Shown in pieces: positions 42,890-55,093 of a stretch of DNA of 64,000 nt. Position 1 is the stretch's first letter, and each line of letters starts with the position of its first letter. The DNA comes from Paraburkholderia sp. BCC1884 (GTDB lineage Bacteria > Pseudomonadota > Gammaproteobacteria > Burkholderiales > Burkholderiaceae), in contig NZ_CAAJGL010000068.1 in assembly GCF_900996225.1 (NCBI RefSeq), positions 1,426,001 through 1,490,000 on the forward strand. The letters are read 5' to 3'. The translations under genes were made by a program, and so were the position numbers. The notes beneath the pieces were generated by a model. The model made no database searches. It was not told the DNA's origin and was given only the letters and a program-made list of their open reading frames with translations.

Positions 42890-44071
42890 ATGAGCAACCT
42901 GCCCGGTTTGCAATTCCCGCTCGGCGAAGAAATCGAAATGCTGCGCGACAGCATCGCGGGATTCGCTGCCAAAGAAATCGCGCCGCGCGCGGCGGAAATC
43001 GATCGCACGGATCAGTTTCCGATGGACCTGTGGCGCAAATTCGGCGATCTGGGCGTGCTCGGCATGACGGTCTCCGAGGAATACGGCGGCGCGAACATGG
43101 GCTACACGGCGCACATGATTGCAATGGAGGAGATTTCCCGCGCCTCGGCTTCGGTCGGTCTCTCCTATGGCGCGCATTCGAATCTGTGCGTGAACCAGAT
43201 TCATCGCAACGGCACGCAAGCGCAAAAGCAGAAGTATCTGCCGAGGCTAGTGTCGGGCGAACATATCGGCGCGCTGGCCATGAGCGAGCCGAACGCCGGT
43301 TCGGACGTCGTCAGCATGAAGTTGCGCGCCGAGAAAAAGGGTGACCACTACGTGCTCAACGGCACGAAAATGTGGATCACCAATGGTCCGGATTGCGACA
43401 CGCTGGTGGTCTACGCGAAAACCGATCCCGAAGCGAATTCGCGTGGCATTACCGCGTTTATCGTCGAGAAAGGCATGAAGGGCTTCTCGGTGGCGCAGAA
43501 GCTCGACAAGCTCGGCATGCGTGGCTCACACACGGGCGAACTGGTGTTCCAGGACGTCGAAGTACCGGAAGAAAATATTCTCGGTCAGTTGAACGGTGGT
43601 ACCAAAGTGCTGATGAGCGGCCTCGACTACGAGCGCGCCGTGCTCGCGGGCGGCCCGACCGGCATCATGGTCGCGGTGATGGACGCGGTCGTGCCGTATA
43701 TCCACGATCGCAAACAGTTCGGTCAATCGATCGGCGAATTCCAGTTGATTCAGGGCAAGGTGGCCGATCTGTACACCACGTTGCAGGCCTGCCGCGCATA
43801 TCTGTACGCGGTGGGTCGTCAACTCGACACGCTCGGCAAGGAGCACGTGCGCCAGGTGCGCAAGGACTGCGCCGGCGTGATTCTCTACACGGCGGAAAAA
43901 GCCACGTGGATGGCCGGCGAAGCGATTCAGATTCTCGGCGGCAATGGCTATATCAACGAGTATCCGGTCGGCCGGTTGTGGCGCGACGCGAAGCTGTATG
44001 AAATCGGCGCGGGCACGAGCGAAATCCGCCGCATGTTGATCGGCCGCGAACTGTTTGCTGAAACGGCTTGA
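42890..44071 (+). CDS. liuA: Isovaleryl-CoA dehydrogenase
   Basis: This acyl-CoA dehydrogenase has 393 residues. The FAD/substrate blocks [14 protein letters not shown] and WITNGPDCD, the catalytic Glu248 in [14 protein letters not shown] (a position characteristic of isovaleryl-CoA dehydrogenases) and the C-terminal [20 protein letters not shown] are present. It oxidises isovaleryl-CoA to 3-methylcrotonyl-CoA, passing electrons to ETF. CTGGAG upstream supports the ATG at 42890. It is the first gene of a four-gene operon with 40-base spacing to liuB. Confidence 0.95.
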   Translation: MSNLPGLQFPLGEEIEMLRDSIAGFAAKEIAPRAAEIDRTDQFPMDLWRKFGDLGVLGMTVSEEYGGANMGYTAHMIAMEEISRASASVGLSYGAHSNLCVNQIHRNGTQAQKQKYLPRLVSGEHIGALAMSEPNAGSDVVSMKLRAEKKGDHYVLNGTKMWITNGPDCDTLVVYAKTDPEANSRGITAFIVEKGMKGFSVAQKLDKLGMRGSHTGELVFQDVEVPEENILGQLNGGTKVLMSGLDYERAVLAGGPTGIMVAVMDAVVPYIHDRKQFGQSIGEFQLIQGKVADLYTTLQACRAYLYAVGRQLDTLGKEHVRQVRKDCAGVILYTAEKATWMAGEAIQILGGNGYINEYPVGRLWRDAKLYEIGAGTSEIRRMLIGRELFAETA

Positions 44072-44111
44072 GCGCAAGCCCATCAATCGCGGCAACTGGA
44101 GAAGACTCGCA

Positions 44112-45719
44112 ATGCCGATCATCGAATCAAAACTGAATCCGCGCTCGGACGATTTCCGCGCCAATACGGCGGCGCTCGAAGCCGTGGTCGCCGATCTTCG
44201 CGCGAAAGTCGACAAGCTCGCGCTGGGCGGCGGTCAGGCCGCGCGCGACAAGCACACCGGCCGCGGCAAACTGCTGCCGCGCGATCGGATCGCGCAACTG
44301 CTCGATCCGGGCACGCCGTTTCTGGAGTTCTCGCAACTCGCGGCTTACGGCATGTACAACGACGACGCGCCCGGCGCGGGCGTCATCACCGGCATCGGCC
44401 GGATCGCGGGACAGGAGTGCGTGATCGTCTGCAACGACGCCACGGTCAAGGGCGGCACCTACTATCCGGTCACCGTGAAGAAGCACGTGCGGGCACAGGA
44501 AATCGCCGCCGAAAATCATTTGCCCTGTGTGTATCTGGTCGACTCGGGCGGTGCGAATCTGCCGAATCAGGACGACGTGTTCCCCGATCGCGACCACTTC
44601 GGCCGCATCTTTTTCAATCAGGCGAATCTCTCGGCCGCGGGCATTCCGCAGATCGCCGTGGTGATGGGCTCGTGCACCGCAGGCGGCGCGTATGTGCCGG
44701 CGATGAGCGACGAGTCGATCATCGTCAAGAATCAGGGGACGATTTTCCTGGGCGGCCCGCCGCTCGTGAAAGCCGCCACCGGTGAAGTGGTGAGCGCGGA
44801 GGACCTCGGCGGCGGCGACGTGCATACGCGTCTGTCCGGCGTGGTCGATCATCTCGCGCAGAACGATGCGCATGCGCTGGGGATTGCGCGCAGCATCGTC
44901 GGCAATCTGAATCGCACGAAGCAGGTGCCGGTGGCCTTGCAGGAACCGAAGCCGCCGCGCTACGACGCGAAGAGCATGTACGGTGTGATTCCGGTGGATA
45001 CGCGTAAGCCCTTCGATATCCGCGAGGTGATCGCGCGGCTCGTCGACGACTCCGCTTTCGACGAATTCAAGGCGCGTTACGGCACGACGCTCGTTTGCGG
45101 TTTCGCGCATATCTGGGGGCATCCGGTCGGCATCATCGCGAACAACGGCATTCTGTTTTCGGAGTCGGCGCTCAAGGGCGCGCACTTCATCGAACTATGC
45201 TGCCAGCGCAAGATTCCGCTCGTATTCCTGCAGAACATCACCGGCTTCATGGTGGGCCGCAAGTACGAAAACGAAGGCATTGCGCGTAACGGCGCGAAGA
45301 TGGTGACGGCGGTAGCCACGGCGAAGGTGCCGAAGTTCACGGTGATCATCGGCGGCTCGTTCGGGGCGGGCAATTACGGCATGTGCGGTCGCGCTTATTC
45401 GCCGCGCTTCCTGTGGATGTGGCCGAATGCGCGCATCTCCGTGATGGGCGGCGAGCAGGCGGCCTCCGTGCTGGCCACGGTCAAACGTGACGGGATCGAA
45501 GGCAAAGGCGGCGCGTGGAGCGCCGCAGAAGAAGAGGCGTTCAAACAGCCGATCCGCGAACAATACGAGCATCAAGGGCATCCGTATTACGCGAGCGCGC
45601 GTCTGTGGGACGACGGTGTAATCGATCCGGCGCAAACCCGCGACGTGCTCGGTCTGGGCCTTTCTGCAAGCATGAATGCGCCGATCGAAGACACGCGTTT
45701 CGGCGTGTTCAGAATGTGA
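44112..45719 (+). CDS. liuB: Methylcrotonyl-CoA carboxylase, beta (carboxyltransferase) subunit
   Basis: The gene encodes 535 residues of the crotonase-like carboxyltransferase family. N-terminal [38 protein letters not shown] and the C-terminal [16 protein letters not shown] and [12 protein letters not shown] mark the two acyl-CoA/biotin halves. It transfers carboxyl from biotin on LiuD to 3-methylcrotonyl-CoA. CTGGAGA upstream supports the ATG at 44112; the track's in-frame extension overlaps liuA. It lies between liuA and liuC. Confidence 0.94.
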   Translation: MPIIESKLNPRSDDFRANTAALEAVVADLRAKVDKLALGGGQAARDKHTGRGKLLPRDRIAQLLDPGTPFLEFSQLAAYGMYNDDAPGAGVITGIGRIAGQECVIVCNDATVKGGTYYPVTVKKHVRAQEIAAENHLPCVYLVDSGGANLPNQDDVFPDRDHFGRIFFNQANLSAAGIPQIAVVMGSCTAGGAYVPAMSDESIIVKNQGTIFLGGPPLVKAATGEVVSAEDLGGGDVHTRLSGVVDHLAQNDAHALGIARSIVGNLNRTKQVPVALQEPKPPRYDAKSMYGVIPVDTRKPFDIREVIARLVDDSAFDEFKARYGTTLVCGFAHIWGHPVGIIANNGILFSESALKGAHFIELCCQRKIPLVFLQNITGFMVGRKYENEGIARNGAKMVTAVATAKVPKFTVIIGGSFGAGNYGMCGRAYSPRFLWMWPNARISVMGGEQAASVLATVKRDGIEGKGGAWSAAEEEAFKQPIREQYEHQGHPYYASARLWDDGVIDPAQTRDVLGLGLSASMNAPIEDTRFGVFRM

Positions 45720-45760
45720 CCGGGCGCGACGCAACGCCACCACGCGCAGGAGCTGCCACG

Positions 45761-46546
45761 ATGCAATACGAAACACTGACCGTCGAATTCGCAGGACAGG
45801 TCGCCACGGTCACGCTGAATCGCCCGGACGTGCGCAACGCGTTCAACGAAACGATGATCGCCGAAGTGACCTCGGCCTTCACCGCGCTGAACACGCGCGA
45901 CGATGTGCGCGCCGTCGTGCTCGCCGCGACCGGCAAGGCGTTCTGTGCCGGCGCCGATCTGAACTGGATGAAGAAAATGGCCGGTTACTCGGACGACGAG
46001 AACCGTGCCGACGCCATGTTGCTCGCGAACATGCTGTCGTCGATCTATCGCTGCAACAAGCCGGTAATTGCACGCGTGAACGGCGACGCCTACGCGGGCG
46101 GCATGGGCCTGATCTCCGCGTGCGACATCGTGGTGGCAGTGGAGAGCGCACGCTTTTGCCTCTCCGAAGCGCGGCTCGGGCTGATTCCGGCCACCATCGC
46201 GCCGTACGTGATTCGTGCTTTGGGCGAGCAGGCCTCGCGCCGTTATTTCACGACCGCCGAGCAGTTCGATTGCGCGACGGCGTTCCGTCTCGGGCTCGTC
46301 AGCGAAGCGGTCAGCGCGGAGCAACTCGACGCTACCGTCCAGCAGATCGCCGACACGCTCTGCGCGAATGGGCCGCAAGCGGTGCGGGCCTGCAAGCAAC
46401 TGGTGCAGGACATTGCCGGCCACGAGCTGAACGCGGCCATGATCGAAGACACCGCAGCGCGTATCGCGCGCACGCGTGCCGGCGCGGAAGGCCGCGAGGG
46501 CGTCGCATCGTTCCTCGAAAAACGCACGCCGGCCTGGCGCAATTGA
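45761..46546 (+). CDS. liuC: Methylglutaconyl-CoA hydratase (enoyl-CoA hydratase family)
   Basis: This crotonase-fold protein has 261 residues. The oxyanion/CoA region reads GKAFCAGADLNWMKKMA and VNGDAYAGGMGLISACD, with the catalytic Glu in FCLSEARLGLIPATI. It hydrates 3-methylglutaconyl-CoA to HMG-CoA. AGGAG ten bases upstream supports the ATG at 45761; the 82-codon extension overlaps liuB. Only 28 bases separate it from liuD. Confidence 0.92.
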   Translation: MQYETLTVEFAGQVATVTLNRPDVRNAFNETMIAEVTSAFTALNTRDDVRAVVLAATGKAFCAGADLNWMKKMAGYSDDENRADAMLLANMLSSIYRCNKPVIARVNGDAYAGGMGLISACDIVVAVESARFCLSEARLGLIPATIAPYVIRALGEQASRRYFTTAEQFDCATAFRLGLVSEAVSAEQLDATVQQIADTLCANGPQAVRACKQLVQDIAGHELNAAMIEDTAARIARTRAGAEGREGVASFLEKRTPAWRN

Positions 46547-46574
46547 ATCGCAGCACCCTTCATCGAGACACTTC

Positions 46575-48593
<2,019 letters not shown>

Positions 48594-48596
48594 GGG

Positions 48597-49388
48597 TCAC
48601 GCGAGGCGCGTATAGCCGACGGCGCGCGCTTCGTTTTCCAGTTGTTCGATGCGGCTGTAGTCGATAAGCGGCAACGACGAAAAACCCTTCAAACGCAGGC
48701 GTTTTGCGCGGTCGGGGCGCAGGGCGACGGTTTCGTTCAAGGCTTCGCGTAGCGCTTCGACGGTTTGCAACGGGACTGTATCCGACGCGATCAGCGGTAA
48801 GCCCGGCGCGGTTGCCGTCACGCCGATCTGGCGCACTTGCCGGGCGAGTTCCGGCATTTCATCGCAGACGAAGGCAAGGGTGACGCAATCGATCGCCGCG
48901 ACGTCCGCGTGATTCTGCGCCACCGCGCGCAGCGAGCCGAGATGCGAACCGGTGCGCAACACCGAGCGGAAGAATCCGCCGCCGCGGGAGAGCGGCGCTA
49001 CCGCGTGGCGGAACACATTCATGCCGCTATTCGAATCGTCCTGATTGTAGGCGGCACGTGCGCCGCGGCAGTCCGCGAGCGTCTCGAACGGGGCGTCCGC
49101 GCGCGTGACCAGCACACTTGAATAATCCGCGCCCTCGCAGCCGGGCGCATCGAAGCGCGGCGTTGCAATGAGCTGGACCTGGGCGTGCAAGCCGTGCATC
49201 AGCGGATAACCGCACGTCTGCGAGATCAGGACATTGGGGCGTCGCCAGAAGCCGTGCAACTCCTCGTCCGGCTCGACGATGCGGCATGCGGGCTTGACCA
49301 TGCGCAGCACGTCGCCGAGCCACGCGCGCCATTCGAAGGCGAGGGCGGGCGTGACGTTGTACATCGGCAGGGCGGCGATCCAGGTCAT
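48597..49388 (-). CDS. PhnD-like phosphonate/phosphite-binding family protein without signal peptide
   Basis: The gene encodes 263 residues of the periplasmic-binding type II fold seen in PhnD. The blocks RRPNVLISQTCGYPL, YSSVLVTRADAPF, AYNQDDSNSGMNVFR, SHLGSLRAVAQNHADVAAID and LPLIASDTVP are typical. There is no signal peptide at the N-terminus (MTWIAALPMYN) and no ABC permease or ATPase neighbour, so it may be cytoplasmic and non-transport. It converges with liuD. Its start has no strong Shine-Dalgarno. Confidence 0.82.
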   Translation of the reverse strand: MTWIAALPMYNVTPALAFEWRAWLGDVLRMVKPACRIVEPDEELHGFWRRPNVLISQTCGYPLMHGLHAQVQLIATPRFDAPGCEGADYSSVLVTRADAPFETLADCRGARAAYNQDDSNSGMNVFRHAVAPLSRGGGFFRSVLRTGSHLGSLRAVAQNHADVAAIDCVTLAFVCDEMPELARQVRQIGVTATAPGLPLIASDTVPLQTVEALREALNETVALRPDRAKRLRLKGFSSLPLIDYSRIEQLENEARAVGYTRLA

Positions 49389-49407
49389 GGCCGCGATTCT
49401 GACATGA

Positions 49408-49686
49408 TTAATGTCTGATCATTCGGAATTCATCGAGACCGAGACGCACGGGCTCAGTCGGTCTGAAGGTCCATTTCTGCGCGGCCACCGTGAGGATCTC
49501 GAGTTGCGCGTCTTCGAAGGCGACGAGCAGATCGCGCTTGCGTGTGCTCGTCGCTCCGCAGAACGTGACGAGTGCGTCCGCGCTGACTTCGAAAATCTGC
49601 GCGCGATCGTCGTAACACACCCGGAACGCGACGGTGGCGCACTCCGTGACACAGGGCCGAAACCCTTCATCGACATAAACTGACAT
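49408..49686 (-). CDS. Small DUF1488-like hypothetical protein
   Basis: The gene encodes 92 residues. GGGAG seven bases upstream supports the ATG at 49686. The order 'aromatic strand - EVSADAL - CGA - LLVAFED...ILTVAAQKW' resembles the DUF1488 pattern, but I would not name it more firmly. It is followed, after 19 bases, by the PhnD-like gene on the same strand. The function is unknown. Confidence 0.6.
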   Translation of the reverse strand: MSVYVDEGFRPCVTECATVAFRVCYDDRAQIFEVSADALVTFCGATSTRKRDLLVAFEDAQLEILTVAAQKWTFRPTEPVRLGLDEFRMIRH

Positions 49687-49866
49687 GGCGATCTCCCTAC
49701 GCACGTCCGAGATGTCAGGATGACAAACCGAAAGGCGGCCGTATGTGGGAGAGCCAGCATTGGCAACGAATCCCGTCCGGAAATCGAGTATCTCCCGCAC
49801 AATGCGCGCTACCGGTTCCGCCAGATTCTATGCAGCAGGCGCAAGGCCGTGCATCGACGCCCGCCA

Positions 49867-50775
49867 CTAATTGACGAGATCGTCCAGGCGCTCGTCGTCG
49901 ATGCCCGCAGGCTCGAGATGGGCGACGACATCGGCGCCCTGAAATAGACGCTGTACCGCTTTTTCGGCGTGGTCGCCAATCGTGTGTCCTGCCTCGACCG
50001 TGAGCGAGCCGTCCACTTCCACATGAAACTCGACGAACACGCGATCTCCGCCGTTGCGCGTGCGGATATCGTGCACCCCTTGTACGCCGTCGCAACTTCG
50101 CACGGCGGCTTCGATGCGCACGCGGTCCGGTTCGTCCAGTTCACGGTCGAGTAGTTGGAACAATGCCTGTTGGGCCATGCCGCGCGCGTTCCACAGCATA
50201 TAGGCCGAGATCGCCAGCGCGCCGATCGCGTCCGCGCGGCTCCAGCCGAGAAAACGATCGAGCAGAAGGGCGATCAGCACCGCAATATTCACGGCGACGT
50301 CCGTCACGTAGTGAGCCCGATCGGCAGCGATCGCGGTCGAGCCGGTTCGCTTCACCACCAGCGTCTGCATGCCCACGAGCCCGGCTGCAACCAGCGAACT
50401 GCCGACGATCACCGCTATCCCGAAGCCAGTCTGGTTCAGCGCCTGCGGCACCATCAGGCGTTGGACGGATTCGATGCCGAGCCCGATCGCAGCACCGGCA
50501 AGCAGCAACGCCTGCACGAAGGCCGCGACAGCCTCCGCCTTGCCGTGCCCATAGCGATGCCCGCGATCCGCCGGCCGAGCGGCGTAGCGCACGCCCGCAA
50601 AAGTCACTGAAGAAGCAACCACGTCGACCAGTCCGTCCGCGGCGGATGTCAGCAGCGAAATGGAGCCCGTAGCCAGCCAGGCCCATACCTTCACGACCAC
50701 CAACGCCAGCGCGACTGCGAGCGCCACCACGGAGGCCATGCGTCGCAGGGCTGCGTCGGACATACCTTCGGACAT
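49867..50775 (-). CDS. Cation diffusion facilitator (CDF) family metal transporter
   Basis: The protein has 302 residues with six membrane helices. Metal-site motifs are SAADGLVDVVASS (helix 2), RYGHGKAEA (helix 3 region) and AADRAHYVTDV (helix 5), the D..D and H...D pairs of CDF site A; the cytoplasmic C-terminal domain (about 210-300) has FVEFHVEVDGSLTVEAGHTI. It exports Zn2+/Fe2+/other divalent ions in exchange for protons. GAGG eight bases before the ATG at 50775 is the best start; ATGs at 50802 and 50910 are alternatives. Confidence 0.88.
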   Translation of the reverse strand: MSEGMSDAALRRMASVVALAVALALVVVKVWAWLATGSISLLTSAADGLVDVVASSVTFAGVRYAARPADRGHRYGHGKAEAVAAFVQALLLAGAAIGLGIESVQRLMVPQALNQTGFGIAVIVGSSLVAAGLVGMQTLVVKRTGSTAIAADRAHYVTDVAVNIAVLIALLLDRFLGWSRADAIGALAISAYMLWNARGMAQQALFQLLDRELDEPDRVRIEAAVRSCDGVQGVHDIRTRNGGDRVFVEFHVEVDGSLTVEAGHTIGDHAEKAVQRLFQGADVVAHLEPAGIDDERLDDLVN

Positions 50776-50970
50776 CGTTTCGACCTCGTTCGCCAGGACC
50801 ATCGGATGAGCTTTCGGATCCAGCGCGGCCGCGTAAGCGAGCGACGCTTTTGCCAGCATCATACCGAGTGTCGTGGCTGGCACGAGCAGTGGAATTCTTC
50901 CGTCGCCCATCTTTGGCGGCAGGGCGATATGGCCAATAGCATCGACCGACCCGCCGAAACGGGCCCGGAA

Positions 50971-51969
50971 TCACGCCGACTTTTGATCGAGGTAATGGGA
51001 AGCCTGCGGAATCGATTGATCGCCAGCGATGGCATCGCCGTGTATGGGATGAGCCACAGCGGTGAATACGAAGTTCTTGATCCATTCGCCATAACCCTGG
51101 ACCAGAAAACCGCCCGAGCGCGCGATGTACTGCTCGCGGGACGCTTCATAGACCCGCCGCAAAGCGAACCACGGCACATGCGGCAGATCGTGATGGATGG
51201 CGTGGTAGTTGTTGTTCAAAAAGAGCAGGCGCCAGAACCATCCTGCCTCGTTGATGACCGTGCGGTGCTCATGAGCATGCGCCACGCGATGCTCCTGAAA
51301 CGAGCGGATCGAGCCGAGCGACAGCGCACCGTAACCCGCGCCGATCACGAAGACCCACGCCGGCATGCCGCACACGCGCTGCAACCAGGTCGTCAGCGCG
51401 GCTAATGCGACGAAATGCGCAAGCCATACCGGCACCTCGCGCCACTCGCCGCGTCTGATTTTGCCGAGCGCATCCATCGCTGTGCCCGCGATGGCGAACG
51501 CCGGCCCAACCAGCAGACGCCCAATCAACGTATTACGCAAAACCAGCAGCGCGCGCACCGGTGCCCCAGTGCGTTGCCACACCGGCGCACTGACGAAATA
51601 GCTTTCCGGATCACGCCCCGGATGCGTCAGATGCGGGTCGTCGTGGTGCCTGAGATGGGAATCGCGGTAGATGCCATACGGAAACCAGACGGCGAGCGGC
51701 GCAAAGCCGAGCAGGGCGTTGACGACTGGCGAGCGCGTCGGATGGCCGTGCAGCAATTCGTGTTGCAGGGACATGTACCACGCACCGAGCACGGCCAGCA
51801 GGAGCGCGCTTAGCGGCAGGCCGAGATCGCGTGCATGCGTCGCGACACCGAACCAGGCGCCGTATATCGTGACGATCAACGCCCAGGTGGGCCATTGCGT
51901 GCGCCATGTCCAGCTGGATGCCAGCCTGCTGATGGAATTGCGTTGTGTGTCGTCGAGATAAATCGCCAT
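50971..51969 (-). CDS. Fatty acid desaturase-family protein
   Basis: This membrane di-iron protein has 332 residues. The three His boxes are QHELLHGH (from 70), HLRHHDDPH (from 105) and NNYHAIHHDLPH near residue 255, with four hydrophobic helices between. The N-terminus is cytoplasmic. It desaturates or hydroxylates a lipid-linked acyl chain, but substrate cannot be read. It has no obvious redox-partner neighbour. It is separated from the CDF gene by 195 bases without a gene. Confidence 0.87.
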   Translation of the reverse strand: MAIYLDDTQRNSISRLASSWTWRTQWPTWALIVTIYGAWFGVATHARDLGLPLSALLLAVLGAWYMSLQHELLHGHPTRSPVVNALLGFAPLAVWFPYGIYRDSHLRHHDDPHLTHPGRDPESYFVSAPVWQRTGAPVRALLVLRNTLIGRLLVGPAFAIAGTAMDALGKIRRGEWREVPVWLAHFVALAALTTWLQRVCGMPAWVFVIGAGYGALSLGSIRSFQEHRVAHAHEHRTVINEAGWFWRLLFLNNNYHAIHHDLPHVPWFALRRVYEASREQYIARSGGFLVQGYGEWIKNFVFTAVAHPIHGDAIAGDQSIPQASHYLDQKSA

Positions 51970-52112
51970 GGACGGAACGGGTCGTGAAGCATGTTGAGAC
52001 CGATCCTACGGAACCCCCGAGCGCGCCCGAACCATTTTGTTGAGCAATGCATCTGCTCAATCGTGCTTAGGCGCGGTACATGGGCGGGGACGCGCGCGCG
52101 CCGTGCGGAATT

Positions 52113-52901
52113 TTACCGGGCGTCGGCCACGCGGCATGCGTGATCGAGCAGACCTTCGGCCGTGCCGCTGCCGTCGTTCACGTCGATGCCGCTATTCACG
52201 ATCAGCCAGCCGTCCTGCGTGGCGGACGGTCCTGCGCCCGTTACCAGAATGGTCTGCGTCGCCATGGTGTCGGCGCCGTGGTTGTCGCGTGCGACGAGGC
52301 GGAACGGATTGTCGTCGTGAGCTAGCGAGGTGACGCGCATGATGCGATAGCGGTTGCCATCCAGCGTGTCCCAATGCCACTCGCCCGGCGTGTCGTGGGC
52401 GTGACGCGCGAGCGCATCGCCGATATCGGTGCGCATGCAGTCGATGTGAATATGCAGCTGATTTTGCGTGCGCCGATAGGCCGAGTTGATTTCGAGTCCC
52501 AGCTGATTGTCGGGCAACGTGCGCTTGACCGACTTCTCGACATAGAGGCGCGCGTCCCACGCGTCGACCCAGTAGTCCTTCGCTTGCGGCGCGAGGATCA
52601 GCGGACTTTCGATGCCGGTAATCCGGTCGGTTGGAATCAGCAGATGCTGCGAGCGTCCCACGATGTCCTTGAGGATCGCATAGCGCTTGTCGAGATCGAC
52701 GGTGGTGCACTGGCCAGGGGTGCCGGTGGCCTGTTGCGACGGCACGCAGCGCAGGTCGACGATTTTCCACAGCGCCTCGGAATCGACCGCCGCGAGGCGC
52801 GCGCAGGCGCTGGCTGCGAAGGCGATGGCGAGAACTGCGGCCCATTTGACGCTACGGCGTGAGAAAGCGTGCCGCGAGGGCATCGGTGTCGGTGTGGTCA
52901 T
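52113..52901 (-). CDS. cdh: CDP-diacylglycerol diphosphatase
   Basis: The protein has 262 residues. The His-x-His pattern in LHIHIDCMRTDIGDAL near residues 148-163 and the AWDARLYVEKSVKR and GLEINSAYRRTQNQ blocks identify the CDH family (HIT-like fold). It hydrolyses CDP-diglyceride to phosphatidate and CMP in the inner membrane/periplasm. An N-terminal hydrophobic segment ends AFAASAC, a possible lipobox. The ATG at 52901 is uncertain because no clear Shine-Dalgarno is seen; ATGs five and six codons away (or 52958) are alternatives. The amidase gene lies 53 bases upstream on the same strand. Confidence 0.88.
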   Translation of the reverse strand: MTTPTPMPSRHAFSRRSVKWAAVLAIAFAASACARLAAVDSEALWKIVDLRCVPSQQATGTPGQCTTVDLDKRYAILKDIVGRSQHLLIPTDRITGIESPLILAPQAKDYWVDAWDARLYVEKSVKRTLPDNQLGLEINSAYRRTQNQLHIHIDCMRTDIGDALARHAHDTPGEWHWDTLDGNRYRIMRVTSLAHDDNPFRLVARDNHGADTMATQTILVTGAGPSATQDGWLIVNSGIDVNDGSGTAEGLLDHACRVADAR

Positions 52902-52954
52902 CGGCACGAAGAGTTGAATTGTTCTGGCAGAGTGTCCAAGGCTGGGGAACGGCT

Positions 52955-54409
52955 TCACAGCACCGGCGCGGGCAGTACGCCCAACAGCGCCTCGAACGCC
53001 ACACCGATCGCGAGCAGGCGCCGGTCTTCGCCGAGCGGGCCATCCAGTTCGAGGCCGACGGGCAGGCCGCTCGCGGTCATGCCGGCCGCCAGCGAGAGCC
53101 CGGGAATGCCTGCGGTGCTGGCCGGATCGGTATTACGCAGGAACGCGTCCATCGTATCGAGCGAAGGCGCGCCGTCGATCGACACCGTCGACGAGCCGTT
53201 CAGTTCGTCGATCGGCACGGCGGCGAGGCGCGTCGTCGGAAACAGCAGCGCGTCGAGGCGCGCGTCGGAGAAAGTCGCGGCCATGTAGCGCTGCAAACGG
53301 GGCCGCCACAGATTCAGCGCCGCTTCGTAGTGCGCGCCGAGCACGTCGCCGAGCACACCGTCGTAGATCGCGCGCACGTCGGGGCTCGCAATGCGGGCGG
53401 CCAGATCGGCGACGCTCTGCACCGGCGCGTCGTTGGCGACGAGCCAGGCGAGTACGTCCTCGCGCGGTTCGTGAATCGCGATCGGACCGCCGACCATGCC
53501 GTTCAGCTGCTCCAGTTCGCTCATCGGCAGCGGCACGAAAACCACGCCGGCCGCGTCGAGCCGCTTGAGCGCGGCGCGCGCCACGTCTTTCACCTGGCGT
53601 TCGAGCCCTTCCCACAACGGATCGGGTAAGCCAATCCGCAGGCCGTTCAGCGCGAGCGTCGGCAATGCGTGATCGCCGGTGATTACGCCGTCGAGCAGCG
53701 CGATATCGGCGACGGTGCGCGCCATCGGACCGACCGTGTCGCGCGTATGGCTGATCGGCACGACAGCATCGGGATCGTGATAGCGACGTTCGGCGCCGCC
53801 GTTGCCGACCGATGGCCGGAAGCCGACCGTACCCGTCAGCGCCGCCGGAATGCGCGTCGATCCGCCCGTGTCGGTGCCCAGTCCGGCGGGCGCGATGCGC
53901 GCGGCGATCGCAGCGGCCGTGCCGCCGGACGAGCCGCCCGGTATCAGGCCAGGATCGTAGGGATTGCGCACCGGGCCGGCGTGCGCCGCGAGGTTCGTGC
54001 TCGTGATGCCGAACGCCAGTTCGTGCATGTTGGCTTTGCCGAGCACGATCGCGCCGGCGTCGATGAGCCGTTGCACGGAAGGGGCATTGGTCGCCGGCAC
54101 GAAGCCTTCGAGCGCGGGCGTACCTGCGGAGGTCTGCAGGCCAGCCGTGTTGATGTTGTCCTTCACGACGATCGGCAGGCCCGCCAGCGGCAATTGCGCT
54201 TTCGCTTCGGCGGGCAAGGCGTCGATCCGATGCGCGGCGGCGAGCGCACCGTCGAGATCGAGAACCGTGAGTGCGTTGAGGCTCGAGAGCGCGGCCGCAC
54301 GCGCGAGCAGCGTGGCCACATAGTCGGCGGCTCTGAGGCGCCCGGACTGGATCGCGGCGACGGCTTCGGTAGCGCTCAGCGCAAGTTGTGCATCGACGGT
54401 CCACGTCAT
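52955..54409 (-). CDS. Amidase-signature family hydrolase
   Basis: The protein has 484 residues. The Ser-cisSer-Lys triad is Lys83 in PIVVKDNIN, the Gly/Ser loop GGSSGGTAAA near 158-167 and nucleophile Ser184 in TDTGGSTRIP. The remaining text (GKANMHELAFGIT, GPMARTVADIALL) is standard for the family. There is no signal peptide, so it is cytoplasmic. GGAG nine bases before the ATG at 54409 supports the start. Substrate (for example acyl amides, indoleacetamide or others) is open. It may be co-transcribed with cdh. Confidence 0.87.
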   Translation of the reverse strand: MTWTVDAQLALSATEAVAAIQSGRLRAADYVATLLARAAALSSLNALTVLDLDGALAAAHRIDALPAEAKAQLPLAGLPIVVKDNINTAGLQTSAGTPALEGFVPATNAPSVQRLIDAGAIVLGKANMHELAFGITSTNLAAHAGPVRNPYDPGLIPGGSSGGTAAAIAARIAPAGLGTDTGGSTRIPAALTGTVGFRPSVGNGGAERRYHDPDAVVPISHTRDTVGPMARTVADIALLDGVITGDHALPTLALNGLRIGLPDPLWEGLERQVKDVARAALKRLDAAGVVFVPLPMSELEQLNGMVGGPIAIHEPREDVLAWLVANDAPVQSVADLAARIASPDVRAIYDGVLGDVLGAHYEAALNLWRPRLQRYMAATFSDARLDALLFPTTRLAAVPIDELNGSSTVSIDGAPSLDTMDAFLRNTDPASTAGIPGLSLAAGMTASGLPVGLELDGPLGEDRRLLAIGVAFEALLGVLPAPVL

Positions 54410-54505
54410 GGCCGGCGGCTCCTTATCGGACTGAAGGTGTCGCCCATTCTGGCACAACCGCCCCAACCACGACGCCGCGACCTCGTTGGCACCTGCTGGT
54501 GCCTG

Positions 54506-54721
54506 TTACTGGTGGTTATCGATCCACATGCGTCCCCAGCGGAACGCGTAGGCCAGCGCGTGTTCTTCGTCGAAGAAGTAATCGAGGGCGTCGAACGAAT
54601 ACGCCTTGGGGTGTTGCGGGCTGGTCTGCTCGATGGTCAGGTTGGCGGCGAACAGTCCGTTGGGCAACTGTTGTGCGGCCGGTGCGACTTCGTAACCCTT
54701 GTAGCGAATATGTGAATTCAT
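54506..54721 (-). CDS. Small hypothetical protein, 71 aa
   Basis: The gene encodes 71 residues starting MNSHIRYKGYEVAP. Aromatic- and Ala/Asn-rich, it has strong codon bias and a C-terminal FDEEHALAYAFRWGRMWI, and looks like a small alpha-beta protein such as are common near Burkholderia stress genes. There is no signal peptide. An in-frame ATG two codons upstream is the alternative start. I do not recognise its function. Confidence 0.65.
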   Translation of the reverse strand: MNSHIRYKGYEVAPAAQQLPNGLFAANLTIEQTSPQHPKAYSFDALDYFFDEEHALAYAFRWGRMWIDNHQ

Positions 54722-55093
54722 GATCATGACAGTAGGTAGTCCCGCGTGCGTGGCGAGTACGTCGGCCCTGGGACGCACTCGGGTTGCGTCGTGTGGCCGG
54801 TCGATCAGCGGGTACGGTCAAGCGTAGGCCGCGCTGCGCAGCGGGTGAACCAATCTTTCGTCGAATGCAAATCAGCGGCGCTCGGGAACGGTCTTCAGGA
54901 GCCGGGATCGGAACATAGGCGCTGTGTCGTTCGAACCTGTCCCGCAGGACGTGCTCGTGCAGACACTATCCGGCGCATTGGCAAATCGATCTGTTACGTG
55001 GCGCACGGTTTGCCCCAACGCGAGGACCAACGCCGACGCCGTGGGGCCGCTTGTGCGGCGCCACGGCGATCCTGCGCTGAAACGAAGGGAAGA
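54722..55093. other. Gap without a supported gene
   Basis: These 372 bases lie between the 71-aa gene and the FMN reductase gene. A plus-strand frame from GTG 54924 to 55130 (68 codons, starting MSFEPVPQDV) has reasonable GC3 but no Shine-Dalgarno and overlaps the 3' end of the reductase gene; it may be a remnant or chance. Nothing else is evident. Confidence 0.4.
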
